Source: Corallium rubrum (Eukaryota; Cnidaria; Anthozoa; Scleralcyonacea; Coralliidae). From it: 64,000 bases of DNA. Where the stretch lies: positions 323,001 through 387,000 of the forward strand of contig OZ036008.1 in assembly GCA_964035015.1 (NCBI GenBank), written 5' to 3'. Position numbers and translations under genes: made by a program. Positions 1 to 11,177 of this stretch are shown piece after piece (position 1 is the stretch's first letter; every line of letters starts with the position of its first letter). Below the pieces are notes generated by a model that was not told the origin of the DNA, did no database searches, and worked only from the letters and a program-made list of their open reading frames with translations.

Positions 1-1020
1 AAACGAAAACAATGATCCTGTGACATTTTATCATTTCTCTGGCCCTAAGAGATCGGCGGAGAGACGAAAGAAGTGGATAATAGCGCGCCATCGTGGAGAC
101 AAATTTGTATGGTGTGCCATATCCGCCAAAATTATATAAAGTTGATTTATTCACAACTTTTTGCCTATTTTGTCAGCAAGCTTGTAAATTATTCGTATTT
201 TCCTGCAACAATAGTCAGCGCTTTCAGCCCGTTTTTCTGCAACAATAGCCAGCTGCCAGCCGGTTTGTAGCTAGACATACGCATATTATTCAACCGTGTT
301 TGTAACACTATTCAGTACTTTATATTATTATTCAACCTTGTTGTAACATTATTCAGCGCTTTTGCCGCTTTATATTATTATTCAGCCCGTTTGTATCATT
401 AGCCAGACATACGTGTATTATTCAACCGTATTTGTAACATTATTCGGCAATTTATATTATTATTCAACCTGTTTGTAACATTAGCCAACATATTCAGTAC
501 TTTATATTATTATTCAACTTTGTTGTAACATTATTCAGCGCTTTATATTATTACTCAGCCCGTTTGTATCATTAGCCAGACAATGGTGTGTTAGTCAATC
601 GTGTTTGTAACATTACTCAGCACTTAATATTATTATTCAGCATTGTGTGGCTAATGTTACAAATAAGGTTGAGTAATGATATAAAGTGCTGGATGTTACA
701 AACACGGTTGAATATAAATACGCGTATGTCTGATGTTACAAAGACGGTTGAATACTACGTGTATGCCTGGCTGTTACAAACGGGCTGAATAATGACAAAG
801 CGCTGGCTATTGTTGCAGGAAAATACGAATAATTTACAAGCTTGCTGACTAAATAGGCAAATAGTTGTGAATAAATCAACTTTATATAATTTTGGCGGAT
901 ATGACACACCATACAAATTTGTCTCCACGATGATACGCTATTATCCACTTCTTTCGTCTCTCCGCCGATCTCTTAGGGCCAGAGAAATGATAAAATGTCA
1001 CAGGATCATTGTTTTCATTT
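1..1020. mobile_element. 1-kb foldback (inverted-repeat) element
   Basis: Positions 1-220 are the near-perfect reverse complement of 801-1020. Paired bases sum to 1021, so the arms align without gaps. The centre (about 221-800) is a degenerate array of short units such as TATTCAGCCCGTTTGTA in both orientations, spaced roughly 50-100 bp. The left arm reaches the window edge, so the true left end may lie outside. No transposase is present. This is the structure of a foldback or large-TIR non-autonomous DNA element. The family is not identified and no target duplication can be read. Confidence 0.75.
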
Positions 1021-2145
1021 GTCCCTATTAGATTAGGATACCGCGTATCATTTCTGAACGTTCCCCAGGAACATCTTTTCGTGACAACAATATTGGATTT
1101 GCTTGGCCTGTTCGTACGCTTTGTTTACATATTTGACCACGTGACTACTACACGTGGTTTCGAGAGTAAAACTGGTGAATTGAGTAATTTACATGCATGA
1201 ATATTGGAAAATGGAAAACAAGATAAAAAAAATTCCATAATTTGCTCGTTAGGTTTTACAAATCATGTAAATTTGGTCTCGCTAATGACGTTCACTCTAA
1301 ATAATGCAATTTGTAAATGCCAGCTAGCAATTTAAGGAATTTTGTTGCAATTTTCGTTTTCTATATTCCACATAAGTGATATTTGAAGATTGTATTCCTT
1401 GTCCATTCCAACCAGTATTTGATAAATTTGTATTTCTCCCGGTCAAAGACATGGCCTGAGTCTGTGGTGTCTGTTTGCAGTTTCCAGTGGTTAACAGCCA
1501 TTTCTCACCAGCAGGGAGGACAGGGAGACTGTGCACGAGATATGTTGATTGTTTAAATTTGGTGATCTGGAGCTTGTGAATGATTGTGATCTTCTTTGTT
1601 AAATTTCATAGGACACTTTGATTCCAACCGAACCACCAAACTTTGTGCAATCGTTACCTGATAACATTGACATGGAGCGGCTGCGAAAAGACATTCCCAA
1701 ATTTTTGGATAATTCACGATAACCACCGAAGATAAAGAATGGTGGAAATTACTTTTTTAGTCAAGTGAATAAAATTAACAGTGCTACATCTAATCATGAA
1801 AAGCCAGCAACTTGGTTGCTCGACGAGTTAAAGTTTATGAAATTTGGCCGTGGTCGGGATGGGGTGGAACAATTACATACAGGAGCAAATAAACTGTGAT
1901 TAATGACCTCCCAATCCCAAAATGTACATATATACTGTATCATGGTGGTGTATCAATTTTTATTGCTTTCAGTGGTTTATATGCTGTAATTGCTACTTGT
2001 TTTTTCTTTATCTTTTTTGAAAAATATTTCGATATGTACAGTATGTATTTTGCTTTTCTTGTTTGAACAGAGAACGTGTTCTCTCTATTTCACTTGATTG
2101 AATATACTACAATGAACAGTAATTTCTCTAAGTGCAGCTTTTCTT
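1021..2145. other. region without a clear gene
   Basis: Apart from the possible exon remnant at 1612-1899, this stretch is AT-rich. I see no supported gene, RNA gene or transposon end in it. Confidence 0.5.
1612..1899 (+). pseudogene. possible exon remnant of unknown gene
   Basis: A splice-acceptor-like TTTCATAG precedes 1612. The following frame reads as protein-like (it includes PPNFVQSLPDNIDMERLRKD) until a stop near 1722. A second frame then continues (NHEKPATWLLDELKFMKFG) to a stop at 1897-1899. The composition looks more like coding sequence than the AT-rich flanks. It could be a decayed exon carried by a transposon. I do not recognise the family, and no start codon or partner exon is visible. 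Confidence 0.2.
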
Positions 2146-2665
2146 GACAATTTGAGGACATTTTCTTAGGTTGTATTTAGCATGATATATTTTGCTTTTA
2201 TTTTTAATACAAACACTGTAGAGTATGCTCTCAGTTGCTGTTATATGTATATACTGTAGGTGCTACATTTTCATTAATTCCTGCAAGTGCGACTGTCCTC
2301 GATAGTTCGAGGACATTTATTAGCTTGGGTTAAAGAAAATATTTTGATATATTTTGCTTTTCTTGTTAATACAAAAATCATTCCCTCTATTTTCAAATGA
2401 TAAATATTCTACTTTTTCAGTAATTTCTCCTTGGTGTGTTGGTCCTCGATAGTTCGAGGACATTTAATGGATTAGACTAAAGGAAATATTCAGACTGATA
2501 GCCTATATTTAGCTTTTCTTGTTAACAGAAAAAATTGCTCTCTCTGTTTCATTTGATGGGTATGAAGTCCTCGAACTTTGAAGTCCTCGAAAGTTCGAGG
2601 ACATTTATTGGGGTGGATTAAGAAAATATTTTAATATATTTTGTTTTTATTGTTGACAGAATATT
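2145..2665. repeat. degenerate ~145-bp tandem repeat with palindromic core
   Basis: About four diverged copies start near 2148, 2296, 2441 and 2580. Each has a core like CCTCGATAGTTCGAGGACAT (a small hairpin), then a TAAAGAAAATATTTTGATAT-like block, a TTTTGCTTTTCTTGTTAA-like block and a spacer. The first copy is the most decayed. The hairpin core is the best-conserved part. No coding potential is visible. Confidence 0.6.
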
Positions 2666-2718
2666 TGTTAGTTGAGTAGAGAGTAATAAATAGATATGCT
2701 ACATTTTTAGTAACATCT

Positions 2719-2845
2719 CCAAGTCCAAAATTAATTCAAAGAATTAATCTCAAAGAATTAATCAAAGAATTAAAAAAAAAATCAAAGAATTAATGAAAAG
2801 AATTAATCTCCAAGTCCAAAGAATTAATCTCCAAGTCCAATAATA
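2719..2845. repeat. short tandem repeat (CAAAGAATTAAT-type)
   Basis: Five to seven imperfect units of TCAAAGAATTAAT, some preceded by CTCCAAGTC, lie head to tail. The rest of 2666-3390 is AT-rich and holds no recognisable gene. Confidence 0.6.
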
Positions 2846-3391
2846 AAATTGAGCTGATCATTGTTAAATTTAGTACACATTTTCATTTATATGCAAAGAA
2901 GCTTCATTGAAAACCTCTGCACAAATGGGAAGTTTAGCTCTTCTATGCTGTCTATTAAAATCTGGTAGCACCAAAATTTAGTATAGGATATCTGCTAGAA
3001 AATGTCCAGATACTTTCCCTACCAATTTATTTTTGTCTATGAAGGTGATTTTGACATAGGCCAAGTATTTGTTTGTTGTTTTATGCAAAAAACTAGAATT
3101 CTGACGACAGAAACCTGGTTGCTGTTACTTTCTTGCCATTTTATTGAAGAAATAGAAATATGTGGCCGAATTTAAGCTAAATAGAATATCCTACTCGATT
3201 GTAGAACGTGTTCTAATTAGTGATGCATTATTTAAGATGATATTTATAATATTGTACTGTATTGCATTATATTTAAATGAGTTGTTTGAATGCATTGCAG
3301 TATTGTGAATATATCTCTTATTATTTTGTATAGTTTTACAGTGTCTTAAAGGTATGAACATTCTCTTTGCATTATATTACAGAGTCCTGTA

Positions 3392-3603
3392 TTGTAGTAT
3401 TGTATATTGTATATTGTATATTGTATATTGTATATTGTATATTGTATATTGTATGTTGTATGTTGTGCGTTGTGCGTTGTGCGTTGTGCGTTGTGCGTTG
3501 TGCGTTGTGCGTTGTGCGTTGTGCGTTGCGCGTTGTGCGTTGTGCGTTGTGCGTTGTGCGTTGTGCGTTGTGCGTTGTGCGTTGTATATTGTATATTGTA
3601 TAC
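3392..3603. repeat. 7-bp minisatellite, two variants
   Basis: Uninterrupted 7-mers: TTGTATA units, then about 17 TTGTGCG units, then TTGTATA again. Open frames over this array are artefacts of a period (7) that is not a multiple of three. Confidence 0.9.
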
Positions 3604-3656
<53 letters not shown>

Positions 3657-3657
3657 T

Positions 3658-3692
<35 letters not shown>
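3604..3692. repeat. (AAT)n microsatellite, LINE 3' tail
   Basis: An almost pure (TAA/AAT)n run directly abuts the 3' end of the minus-strand LINE at 3693. A simple-repeat tail is usual for CR1/L2-type LINEs, so the run is probably the tail or an expansion of it. Confidence 0.8.
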
Positions 3693-3696
<4 letters not shown>

Positions 3697-4815
3697 CTTT
3701 ATTTATGCTGCATAATGAATCAGCCGAAATTACAATTTCAGCTGGTATTAACTCATGTGCAGTTAATAAATATTCTAACTATTTAACTATGATACAAGAT
3801 ACTATAAATAAGAAAACACGTTACATTTATATACTACATATATGGCTGGATTTATCTGAATCCAATAAAAAATTATAGAGATCGTGTTTATAAGAGTTAA
3901 GAGAAGTATGTTCTCTGATATGTCTTGGTAGACTGTTCCAGTCCCTGGCAGCAGAGTACTGAAAAGTACTTTGGCCAACCGTTGTTTTTGCTTGGGGTAA
4001 ATGTAATAAAGTGGAATGACGCAAACATGCTTTTATTATGAATATTGCTTCGTCTGGATAAATAATCCACTAACTTCTCTGGGCGTCGCAAATTATAAAC
4101 TATTTTTAAAATTAATATAAAACGAAAAAACGTCTACGATTATACAAAGATAAAAGGTCTAACTTATTACGGATACCCTGTGAACAATAGTCCAATATTG
4201 GCAAGATGGTCTGTTTGCAGATCCTTAGCAGAACATTCAAGGGCACGAAAGCAGATATTCTATTTAATAATTTGAGCTTAGGGTAGATCATAGTCAATCG
4301 AGATATGGTCTGGAAACCCAGCTGAAGTCTTTGGTCTATCTTTTTGTTCGCCTTTATGTATTTTTGTGCACGCTGCACGGTCACTGAACACATTGTCTTT
4401 TAGTATAATGAACGAATTGTCCAATAACAGCGTTTCAGTTCAATCACTCAACCGTGCTATTTAAATATTAATAAACCTAAAACAAAGGATGTGCACGGTG
4501 TAAGGTACGGTTCAACATAAAATCACAGCTCATTATAGGCGCTTTGAAGTTTTCCGAGTCTCCAGACCATATCTCGATTGACTATGGGTAGATCTTCCTA
4601 CACACGTTCGACAAATGATTATTCCATGTTAATGCGCTATCCACATGTAAGCCGAGATATTTATAATTGTTTGATCAGCCTACGGTTGTAAAAAGCACTT
4701 CAATATTCTCAACATTTTTCTTCAGGGCAGGGCGAGATCCAATCTTTATTACCTTAGATTTCCCAGGATGCGCAACCATTTCATAACTACAGTACAACCG
4801 TTTTAGCAGACTGGG
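3693..4815 (-). pseudogene. 5'-truncated LINE, reverse transcriptase C-terminal part
   Basis: The minus strand encodes the last third of a non-LTR retrotransposon ORF2: the post-catalytic region (GKSKVIKIGSRPALKK, then YLGLHVDSALTWNNHL), the thumb-like part (LLNRISAFVPLNVLLR, KQTILPILDYCS) and the typical C-terminal RDWNSLPRHIREHTSL. The polymerase motifs and the endonuclease are missing, so it is a 5'-truncated copy with a few stops and frame changes. It ends in a short 3' UTR and the (AAT)n tail. A 296-bp MITE interrupts it at 4290-4585; removing it with one 9-bp duplicate restores the frame (...VCRKIYPKLKLL...). The family is CR1/L2/Jockey-like; the exact clade is uncertain. Confidence 0.75.
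4290..4585. mobile_element. MITE with 25-bp TIRs and 9-bp TSD, inserted in the LINE
   Basis: 4290-4314 and 4561-4585 are perfect 25-bp inverted repeats (they begin ATAGTCAATCGAGATATGG). Both sides carry GGGTAGATC (4281-4289 and 4586-4594), a 9-bp target duplication. The interior is non-coding. A 9-bp duplication fits Mutator-like or Merlin elements better than Tc1/mariner, hAT or Harbinger; the superfamily is inference. Confidence 0.85.
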
Positions 4816-5323
4816 GCGTTACTAGTCTATGGTGTTAAATTGAAAATATTATATTGCTTTTAACTGCAGTCGTCCTCCTTGTTTAAATTGTTTACGAGTA
4901 TCGCGGTTATTTTTGTCGAACAATAATACCACAATGATCGAACGTTATCGCGCCGTCAATCGAGCTAAAAAACTTAGTCCGGCATTATAGATAAACACAC
5001 TACCCACACTTTACAAGTGTAAAGGTTAAATGACAGCGTTGTTACAAAGAGTATATTACGGGTTATCTCTGAACAAACGAGTTTCGATTTGCGTGGCGTT
5101 AAATATACTTGACTGCGGAGGCAACTGCATGCATGACCAGTCAGTCCCCTAGTTTCGTACAAACTCGATTACCTATTGGTTGGAACGACAACTTATTATC
5201 ATCTGCCTCAGTACTGACGAATATCATTGTCTCAAGCAATAGGAAAGCGAGTCTGGACGAGTCTGGTCGACTAAATCGTTCAGTTAATAAGGTTATTCGT
5301 TCGTCCTCGTTGGATTGTGCAGC

Positions 5324-5325
<2 letters not shown>
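4816..5325. other. no recognisable feature
   Basis: Unique-looking sequence. Open frames here are short and protein-unlike. I see no gene or repeat. Confidence 0.4.

Positions 5326-5388
<63 letters not shown>
5326..5388. repeat. (TA)n microsatellite
   Basis: About 30 TA units. A second, shorter (TA)n run follows the palindrome at 5575-5601. Confidence 0.95.
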
Positions 5389-5454
5389 GTGTGGGTTTTG
5401 GTCTACGAAACGCAAAGAGTGCTCGATAACATATAGTTAGAGCAAATATAGATT

Positions 5455-5574
5455 TTCGCTTACCTCAAAAGTCTGCAACAGGCTGTTTCATCTAAAAAAG
5501 AATCTTCAGGCAGATCTGCCTGAAGATTCTTTTTTAGATGAAACAGCCTGTTGCAGACTTTTGAGGTAAGCGAA
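5455..5574. repeat. perfect 120-bp palindrome (60-bp arms, no spacer)
   Basis: Every base of 5455-5514 pairs with 5515-5574, centred on CAGATCTG with no loop. It lies between two (TA)n runs. Possible origins are a hairpin-capped inverted duplication, a MITE dimer, or an assembly or cloning artefact. Confidence 0.9.
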
Positions 5575-5601
5575 TATATATATATATATATATATATATA
5601 A

Positions 5602-8600
5602 CACCATCTTCCTCTTTTAGGACTGAATCGTAATGTCATGTTCAAACAGTTACTGCTAAAAATACTAAATAAAAATTGAGTCAAGACCCAACCTGTTCGG
5701 TGGTTGGTGCGCTCTAGATGGATAGCGTTGAACAGTCTCACCAGACCCTGTTGCAGCAGCACTAACTTGTTGTGGTACTAGAGCTGGAGTTGTTGCTGTG
5801 TTGATAGCAGGTTCGGTGGCATTTCTCCACTAACTTGTTGCGCTAGACCTGAGGTTGTCACTGGGTTAATAGCAGGCTCGGCGACACTTTGTTCCATTGG
5901 CGTAATACCTGGGTAGTCTCTCCTAACTCTGGAATTGGTTCGGTCACACCCGTCTCCTTTCTTGCCTTATCTTCAGTGTTATTAGCATGGTCGCTCAATT
6001 TGACACTGGAGGTTCGAAGCTGATCAATGTGGCGCCGCCAAACCTTATTCGGGGCAATTTCTATCTCGTATGAAAGTGGACCTGTTTGTGCTCGAACTAT
6101 ACCTGGTAGTCACTTGCTTTGTCCAGTGTAGTTGCGTACCACAACATTCTGACCAATCGACAACTGTTGTGTACGGGACTGTCCCTTCGCAGCTGTTTGG
6201 TCTATTTGTCGATTCACAATCTTCATCTGTAGATCAGGTTTCAGCAAATCCAATCGAGTATGCAATGGTCTCCCCAGAAACAATACGGATTGTGGTTCTC
6301 CAGTCAACGAGTAAAGGAAATTTCGGTATGACAAATGGAACTTTGCCATATTGGTTTTCAGGGGCTGTACCTTGCTTCTCGCTCTTCATAGCATGCTTGA
6401 AACTTTGCACAAACCGTTCAGCAAGACCGTTGGTGGCAGGGTGGAATGGGGCTGTGGTAATATGTTTGATACCATTTACCTTGGAACTCTGCAGAAGTGA
6501 ACTGTGGCCCATTGTCCGTCACTAACTGTGCTGGAACTCCATATCGCCTGAATATGGTGCGGAGTCGTTCAATAGTCTGGGCTGATGTTGTCGATGGCAT
6601 TATTTCTACTTCAGGCGACTTTGAATGTGCATCCACGATAATCAGAAACATTCGGCCAAGGATTGGTCCTGAAAAATCCAAATGAATCCTCTGCCATTCC
6701 CAGGGATGTAGTGGTGCTTTGCTGACTTCGTTCTGTTGAAGCTGACAGCCAGGACAACTTTTGGCTAGTTGCTCAATATCCTTGTCAATGTTGGGCCACC
6801 AGATATAGCTCATGCGAGGGACTTCATCTTCACAATTCCGAGGTGACCTTGGTGGAGTTCCGTTAACACTTGATTGTGCAACTTGGTTGGAATCACTACT
6901 CTGTATCCAAGCATAAGAACACCACAATGAACTGTTAGTTCATTTTTGCGGTGGAAGGGTTTGGTGTTTTCATCTTGTCGGCTGGACAATCCTTTCATAA
7001 CTGAATCATGCACTTTCACCAGGAGGGGGTCTCGCTGACTTTCCCGTTTCACCTGTTCTGCTGTGACTGGCAAGGGTTCAAACTGTCTAGCATAAAACAG
7101 GCCCACTGGGTCCACGACCTCTTCTCCTTGTGTTTCATCCATCTGCAAGGGCAAATGGGATAGACCATCAGCATTTCCATGCAGCTTGGTGTTCTTGTGC
7201 TGAATTGTATAGTCAAAACCAGCCAGGAAGAATGCGTATCTTTGTAATCTAGCAGTAGTAACAGCAGGTATGATTTTGCTGCGATGGAAAATTGAAGTGA
7301 GGGGCTGGTGATCGGTCAACAAGGTGAAAGGTCTGCCAAAAACATAGTTGTGGAATTTCTTAACTCCCCACACTGTAGCGAGAGCTTCCTTGTCAATCTG
7401 CGCATAGTTCCTCTCTGCCTTTGAAAGGGATCTTGATGCAAAAGCTATCGGTCGCTCTATGCCATCTGCCATGATGTGGGAGAGTACTGCTCCGATTCCT
7501 ACAGGTGATGCATCGCATGCCAGTTGCAGTGGAAGCTTAGGGTCATAGTGCGTCAGCACCAAACCTGAAGTAATAATTTCTTTGATCTTGTCAAATGCTT
7601 CTTCACATTGATCTGTCCAGTTCCATTTGTAGTTACTCTGCAGCATTTGGTTCAGTGGGTGCAAGATTGTAGCAAAGTTTGGCAGAAATTTGTGGTAATA
7701 ATTAACCAATCCAAGAAACGAGCGGACCTCTGAAACGCTCTGGGGATGAGGTGCATGCCCATTCACTCCATTCTGTTTTAGAGAGGATACCTTCACTCTG
7801 AAGTCTCCTCAGTTCCTCTTCCACTTTGAAGGTTTTAAGGAGTAGGGAACTTGACGAGCTTTGAAAAAACGAGGTTGACTACCTTCTTTCTGGGTTATTC
7901 TGACTTTGGCTAATGGAAAAGTTCCCAGCTTGTCTTCAAAATTATCTGCATACTTATCTAACAGGTTGCTTAGCTTCTCTTGCGTAGATATTGCCTATCT
8001 GCGTAGATATTGCTTATCTAGATATTGCTTATCGGTTATCTGAGAGTTTCAAAGACTTAATTGTTTTCCAATCTAGACGGAGCTTGTGGAGCCAATCTCT
8101 ACTCATCAATACTGGTCCTTTAGTCTGGACCACATAAAGGGGTAGAAGACATGCTTGGTCTTGGTATTCAACTTGTACGGTAAGGCAACCAACAGGATAT
8201 ACTTGTGACAAGATTTTCTTAAATCGACAGTCAGTTGCAGTGTGCGTATTTGCTCCACATCGATAGCACGGCACTGGGGATGGCAAAAAACTCTTAGATC
8301 TGTTCATTGTCTGTTCGTTCAGAGGTTTTTCTTCTCGAAGATCGTCGTGAATCTTGTTGGGTTGTCAATTTCTTTAACTCAGCTACATAACTTCTCGCTG
8401 ATTTCTCTTATAGAAATAGTGGTTTGGGATTTAAATGCTTTTGTAGGGTACTTACTATTTCCTCAAAGTTATTGTCTGCTGGATTTTCAGGCAAAATTAA
8501 ATCCTTTAGTAACGAGTATGTCTTGCTTCCGATCAAGCCCAGCAGAGTTGGCACTTGATGTTGTTCATTAATGTCGTTAGCTGCGAAAAAAATGTTGCAC

Positions 8601-8830
8601 TCGTTCGACATATGTCTCCCAGCTTTCTTGGGTTTTGTCGTAAATCTCGATTTTTCCGATCGTTGTCATCTCTGGACTTATAATAATCCCATATTCGTCG
8701 CCACTGTCGTGTCTTTACGTTTTATTAAACAGAATATCAACATCTACAGTAAGACAACCCGCATGGCGAATCTGCCAGTGCGCATGATCACTGTCACGTC
8801 TATATATACAGACTTTTGTCTGTTCCAGGG

Positions 8831-8833
<3 letters not shown>
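5602..8833 (-). mobile_element. Ty3/Gypsy LTR retrotransposon fossil (Gypsy1), broken
   Basis: Minus strand, from about 8669 (start of a gag-like frame) to about 5685 (integrase tail). The parts in order are: gag start, a CCHC zinc knuckle with a retropepsin-like remnant (about 8030-8310), reverse transcriptase end plus RNase H (about 6930-7800), integrase zinc-binding and core domain (about 6240-6930), and a C-terminal integrase tail (to about 5685). No LTR pair can be recognised, and the 5' side runs into a tetranucleotide microsatellite. It is clearly broken, with more than five breaks and part of pol missing, so it is probably an old copy. Confidence 0.85.
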
Positions 8834-8921
<88 letters not shown>

Positions 8922-9092
8922 GTAGGTAGGTAGGTAGGTAGGTAGGTAGGTAGGTAGGTAGGTAGGTAGGTAGGTAGGTAGGTAGGTAGGTAGGTAGGTA
9001 GGTAGGTAGGTAGGTAGGTAGGTAGGTATGTAGGTAGGTAGGTAGGTAGGTAGGTAGGTAGGTAGGTAGGTAGGTAGGTAGGTAGGTAGGTA
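8834..9092. repeat. (TAGA)n then (TAGG)n tetranucleotide array
   Basis: About 22 TAGA units, then about 43 TAGG units with one TATG variant. The switch is abrupt near 8921. The array separates Gypsy1 from the LTR of Gypsy2. Confidence 0.95.
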
Positions 9093-9093
9093 G

Positions 9094-9308
9094 TGTTGCG
9101 TCTATACTATACACAGTTTGGGAATTTCTCAACTTTTTATTTAAACTCTGTATCTACAAACTTAAACGTCCTTATCCACCAACTAACTCTCGTATCCTGT
9201 GTTCTCATTCTAGTTATATTACGGATTAATCATATGACACTTAAAGCATTCAATCAACAACCTAGATCACTTATTCAATTAACGTCTGTTGTAAATCAAT
9301 ACACTACA
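9094..9308 (-). repeat. 3' LTR of Gypsy2 (215 bp)
   Basis: TGTTGCG...ACTACA bounded by the microsatellite on one side and a purine tract (minus strand AAAAAGGGAGA) on the other, with TG...CA ends. The matching 5' LTR is not in the window. Confidence 0.6.
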
Positions 9309-9372
9309 TCTCCCTTTTTCTTTCGAATTCAAACTTATAGTTCAGCTATATACATATGTACAGTTCCAAGCT

Positions 9373-10422
9373 TCACTTTAGCATTATTGAATGCTGTTCT
9401 TCCAAATACTGGGGTCTCCTTGGCTGCCTTCTCGGATATCTCCTGGGTATATTCCGAGGTGCTGCTTCTCTCGGTGGGATAGTGATTTCCTCATCCAGTT
9501 CCTTGTCCGAAATTTCCTTCTCACCATCTGGTGCCCGCGAATTTCCAACAAACCTTTTAAAATGTGAAATATTTCTGGAGATCTCCTTATCTACTCTTTT
9601 TGCTGTTACCATCGTTCCTTTTATTGCGATCACCTTTAGTGGCTTTGGATCAAATGGCGTAGTGAATTTGTTCTTCTTTTCTTGTTTCACCAGTACAACA
9701 TCCCCAATCTTGATCTTAGATTCTTTCACACGACGCTTGGTATCCGCATACTCTCTCGCTTTGATCTTTCGTTCTTGTGTGTTTTTCTGCGCCTTCTCGT
9801 GCATCTTTTTGTAGTTTATCTTTCCTTTCGTCGTCGTGACAACAACCGCGGGGACGTTGGTTCGTACTTCTCTGTTAAATAGCAATTGAGAAGGTGCAAC
9901 GCCTGTGACGGAATGAGGCGTTGTCCTATATGCCAACAAAAAGCCATATAGCTCTTCTTTCCAGTTCTTTCCTTCTAGTTTGGCTGCTTTAATCGCCTTT
10001 CCGAGCGGTTTCATGAAGGCTTCTGCCTCTCCATTGGCTTGGCGCCACAGAGGCGTCACCCGGCGATGCCGTATTCCCCGTTCTTTCATGTAATTGTTGA
10101 TCTCTCGACTTGTGAATGGTGGGCCATTGTCTGATCGAATTTCGTCAGGTAGTCCGTGCGTCGCGAACATGCGATCAAACTTGGTCATAACCGACTTTGC
10201 CAATGTTGATTTCATAATTTCACCTTCTGGAAATCGAGAGTACGCGTCGATCACCACTAGTACTGTTTCTCCACTCGGAAATGGTCCACAGAAATCCATG
10301 TGTAGTACACTCCATGGCTTGTCCGGCATAACTGTTCTCTGCATGGGTGGTGGAGGGTCACCTTGTCCTAAACTTTGGCATGCATGACATCTTTTGACGT
10401 AGTCCTCAGCCATCTTCTCCAT
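9373..10422 (-). CDS. Gypsy2 integrase region
   Basis: An open frame of about 350 residues in a retroelement fossil. It begins at the end of the integrase zinc-binding region (CHACQ). The catalytic core follows (VVIDAYSRFPEGE, then IRSDNGPPF and a downstream acidic position in PLWRQANGEAEAFM), and then a chromatin- or DNA-binding tail ending in a basic, proline-rich stretch. It inserts element cDNA into host chromosomes. The layout is that of Gypsy elements common in invertebrates. It is continuous with the LTR side and is cut off from pol by the inserted DNA element. Confidence 0.85.
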   Translation of the reverse strand: MEKMAEDYVKRCHACQSLGQGDPPPPMQRTVMPDKPWSVLHMDFCGPFPSGETVLVVIDAYSRFPEGEIMKSTLAKSVMTKFDRMFATHGLPDEIRSDNGPPFTSREINNYMKERGIRHRRVTPLWRQANGEAEAFMKPLGKAIKAAKLEGKNWKEELYGFLLAYRTTPHSVTGVAPSQLLFNREVRTNVPAVVVTTTKGKINYKKMHEKAQKNTQERKIKAREYADTKRRVKESKIKIGDVVLVKQEKKNKFTTPFDPKPLKVIAIKGTMVTAKRVDKEISRNISHFKRFVGNSRAPDGEKEISDKELDEEITIPPREAAPRNIPRRYPRRQPRRPQYLEEQHSIMLK

Positions 10423-10950
10423 TGCCGGCCACAGGGGCGGATTTAGGGTACGTCAAACACGTCAAGCGACTAACATAAAAAAAATTGACTAATTAATTCA
10501 AAAATATTTGACTAATTAATTAAAAAAAAATTGACTGATTAATTAAAAAAAATAGTCGACTAATTAATTCAGTTTAAAAAAACCCAACTAGACTACATTT
10601 GTTATTTTCCAGATTTTTGAAATTTTATTTTAAAACCGTATCGAGCAGCGAATCGCCAAATGCGAGCGCAATCTGCAAAAAAACTCTACGTCCCAGTCCG
10701 CCGTGTTGACTGTGGGCTACTCGGTCAACCTACTTATATACCAGGCCACTAGAGCATACTTGTACGCTCGGACTAGGGATAGAGGTGTAAATCTTTACAA
10801 ATATGGATAATTTGAGTACGTCAAAATGGCCGACTACGTCGAAATAACGAGCGCTGATTGGTTCAAAACACTGCAAGTTAGTCGGAAGTGCAGGCAAGTA
10901 CGTCGGAAGTAAAGTTTCTTGACGCACTTGGCTTTTGATTGGCTATACAG

Positions 10951-11177
10951 GACGGTTCGACTAATGTAGAAAACGCTTTTAAAGCTAAGGATGATGAATT
11001 GCTGCAACAGATCTATCGCGATTTGTCATCGAAAATCAACTCTTGTGCCGTCCTTTCGAATCAAGAGATTTTGGAGCAGATTGGGAAAAAGTTGCACAGA
11101 GATTTCAGTGCGGAGTCATACATTCCTCTGTATGCCAAATATGCTGGAAAGTCAAAGAAGTTTTGTATTGCTCTAAG
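10951..11177 (+). CDS. exon of unknown protein carried in the hAT-like element
   Basis: An internal exon bounded by CTATACAG (acceptor) and CTAAG|GTGAGT (donor). It encodes about 75 residues with no stop (including NVENAFKAKDDELLQQIY and SYIPLYAKYAGKSKKFC). It ends in phase 2 and joins the next exon (11530-11701) as ...ALR|SEASG..., which keeps the frame. I do not recognise the family. The protein is soluble and helix-rich, without zinc-binding or catalytic motifs. The first coding exon and the later exons are not identified. Location inside a mobile element suggests cargo or an accessory protein. Confidence 0.45.

Noticed and set aside
3354-3786. Long overlapping frames over the 7-bp and AAT arrays
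   Set aside because: They are periodic artefacts of a repeat whose unit is not a multiple of three.
5460-5762. 100-codon minus frame across the palindrome
   Set aside because: It runs through a palindrome and (TA)n; no protein character.
8800-9132. Frame with repeated Tyr-Leu-Pro-Thr / Tyr-Leu-Ser-Ile
   Set aside because: Translation of the tetranucleotide array.
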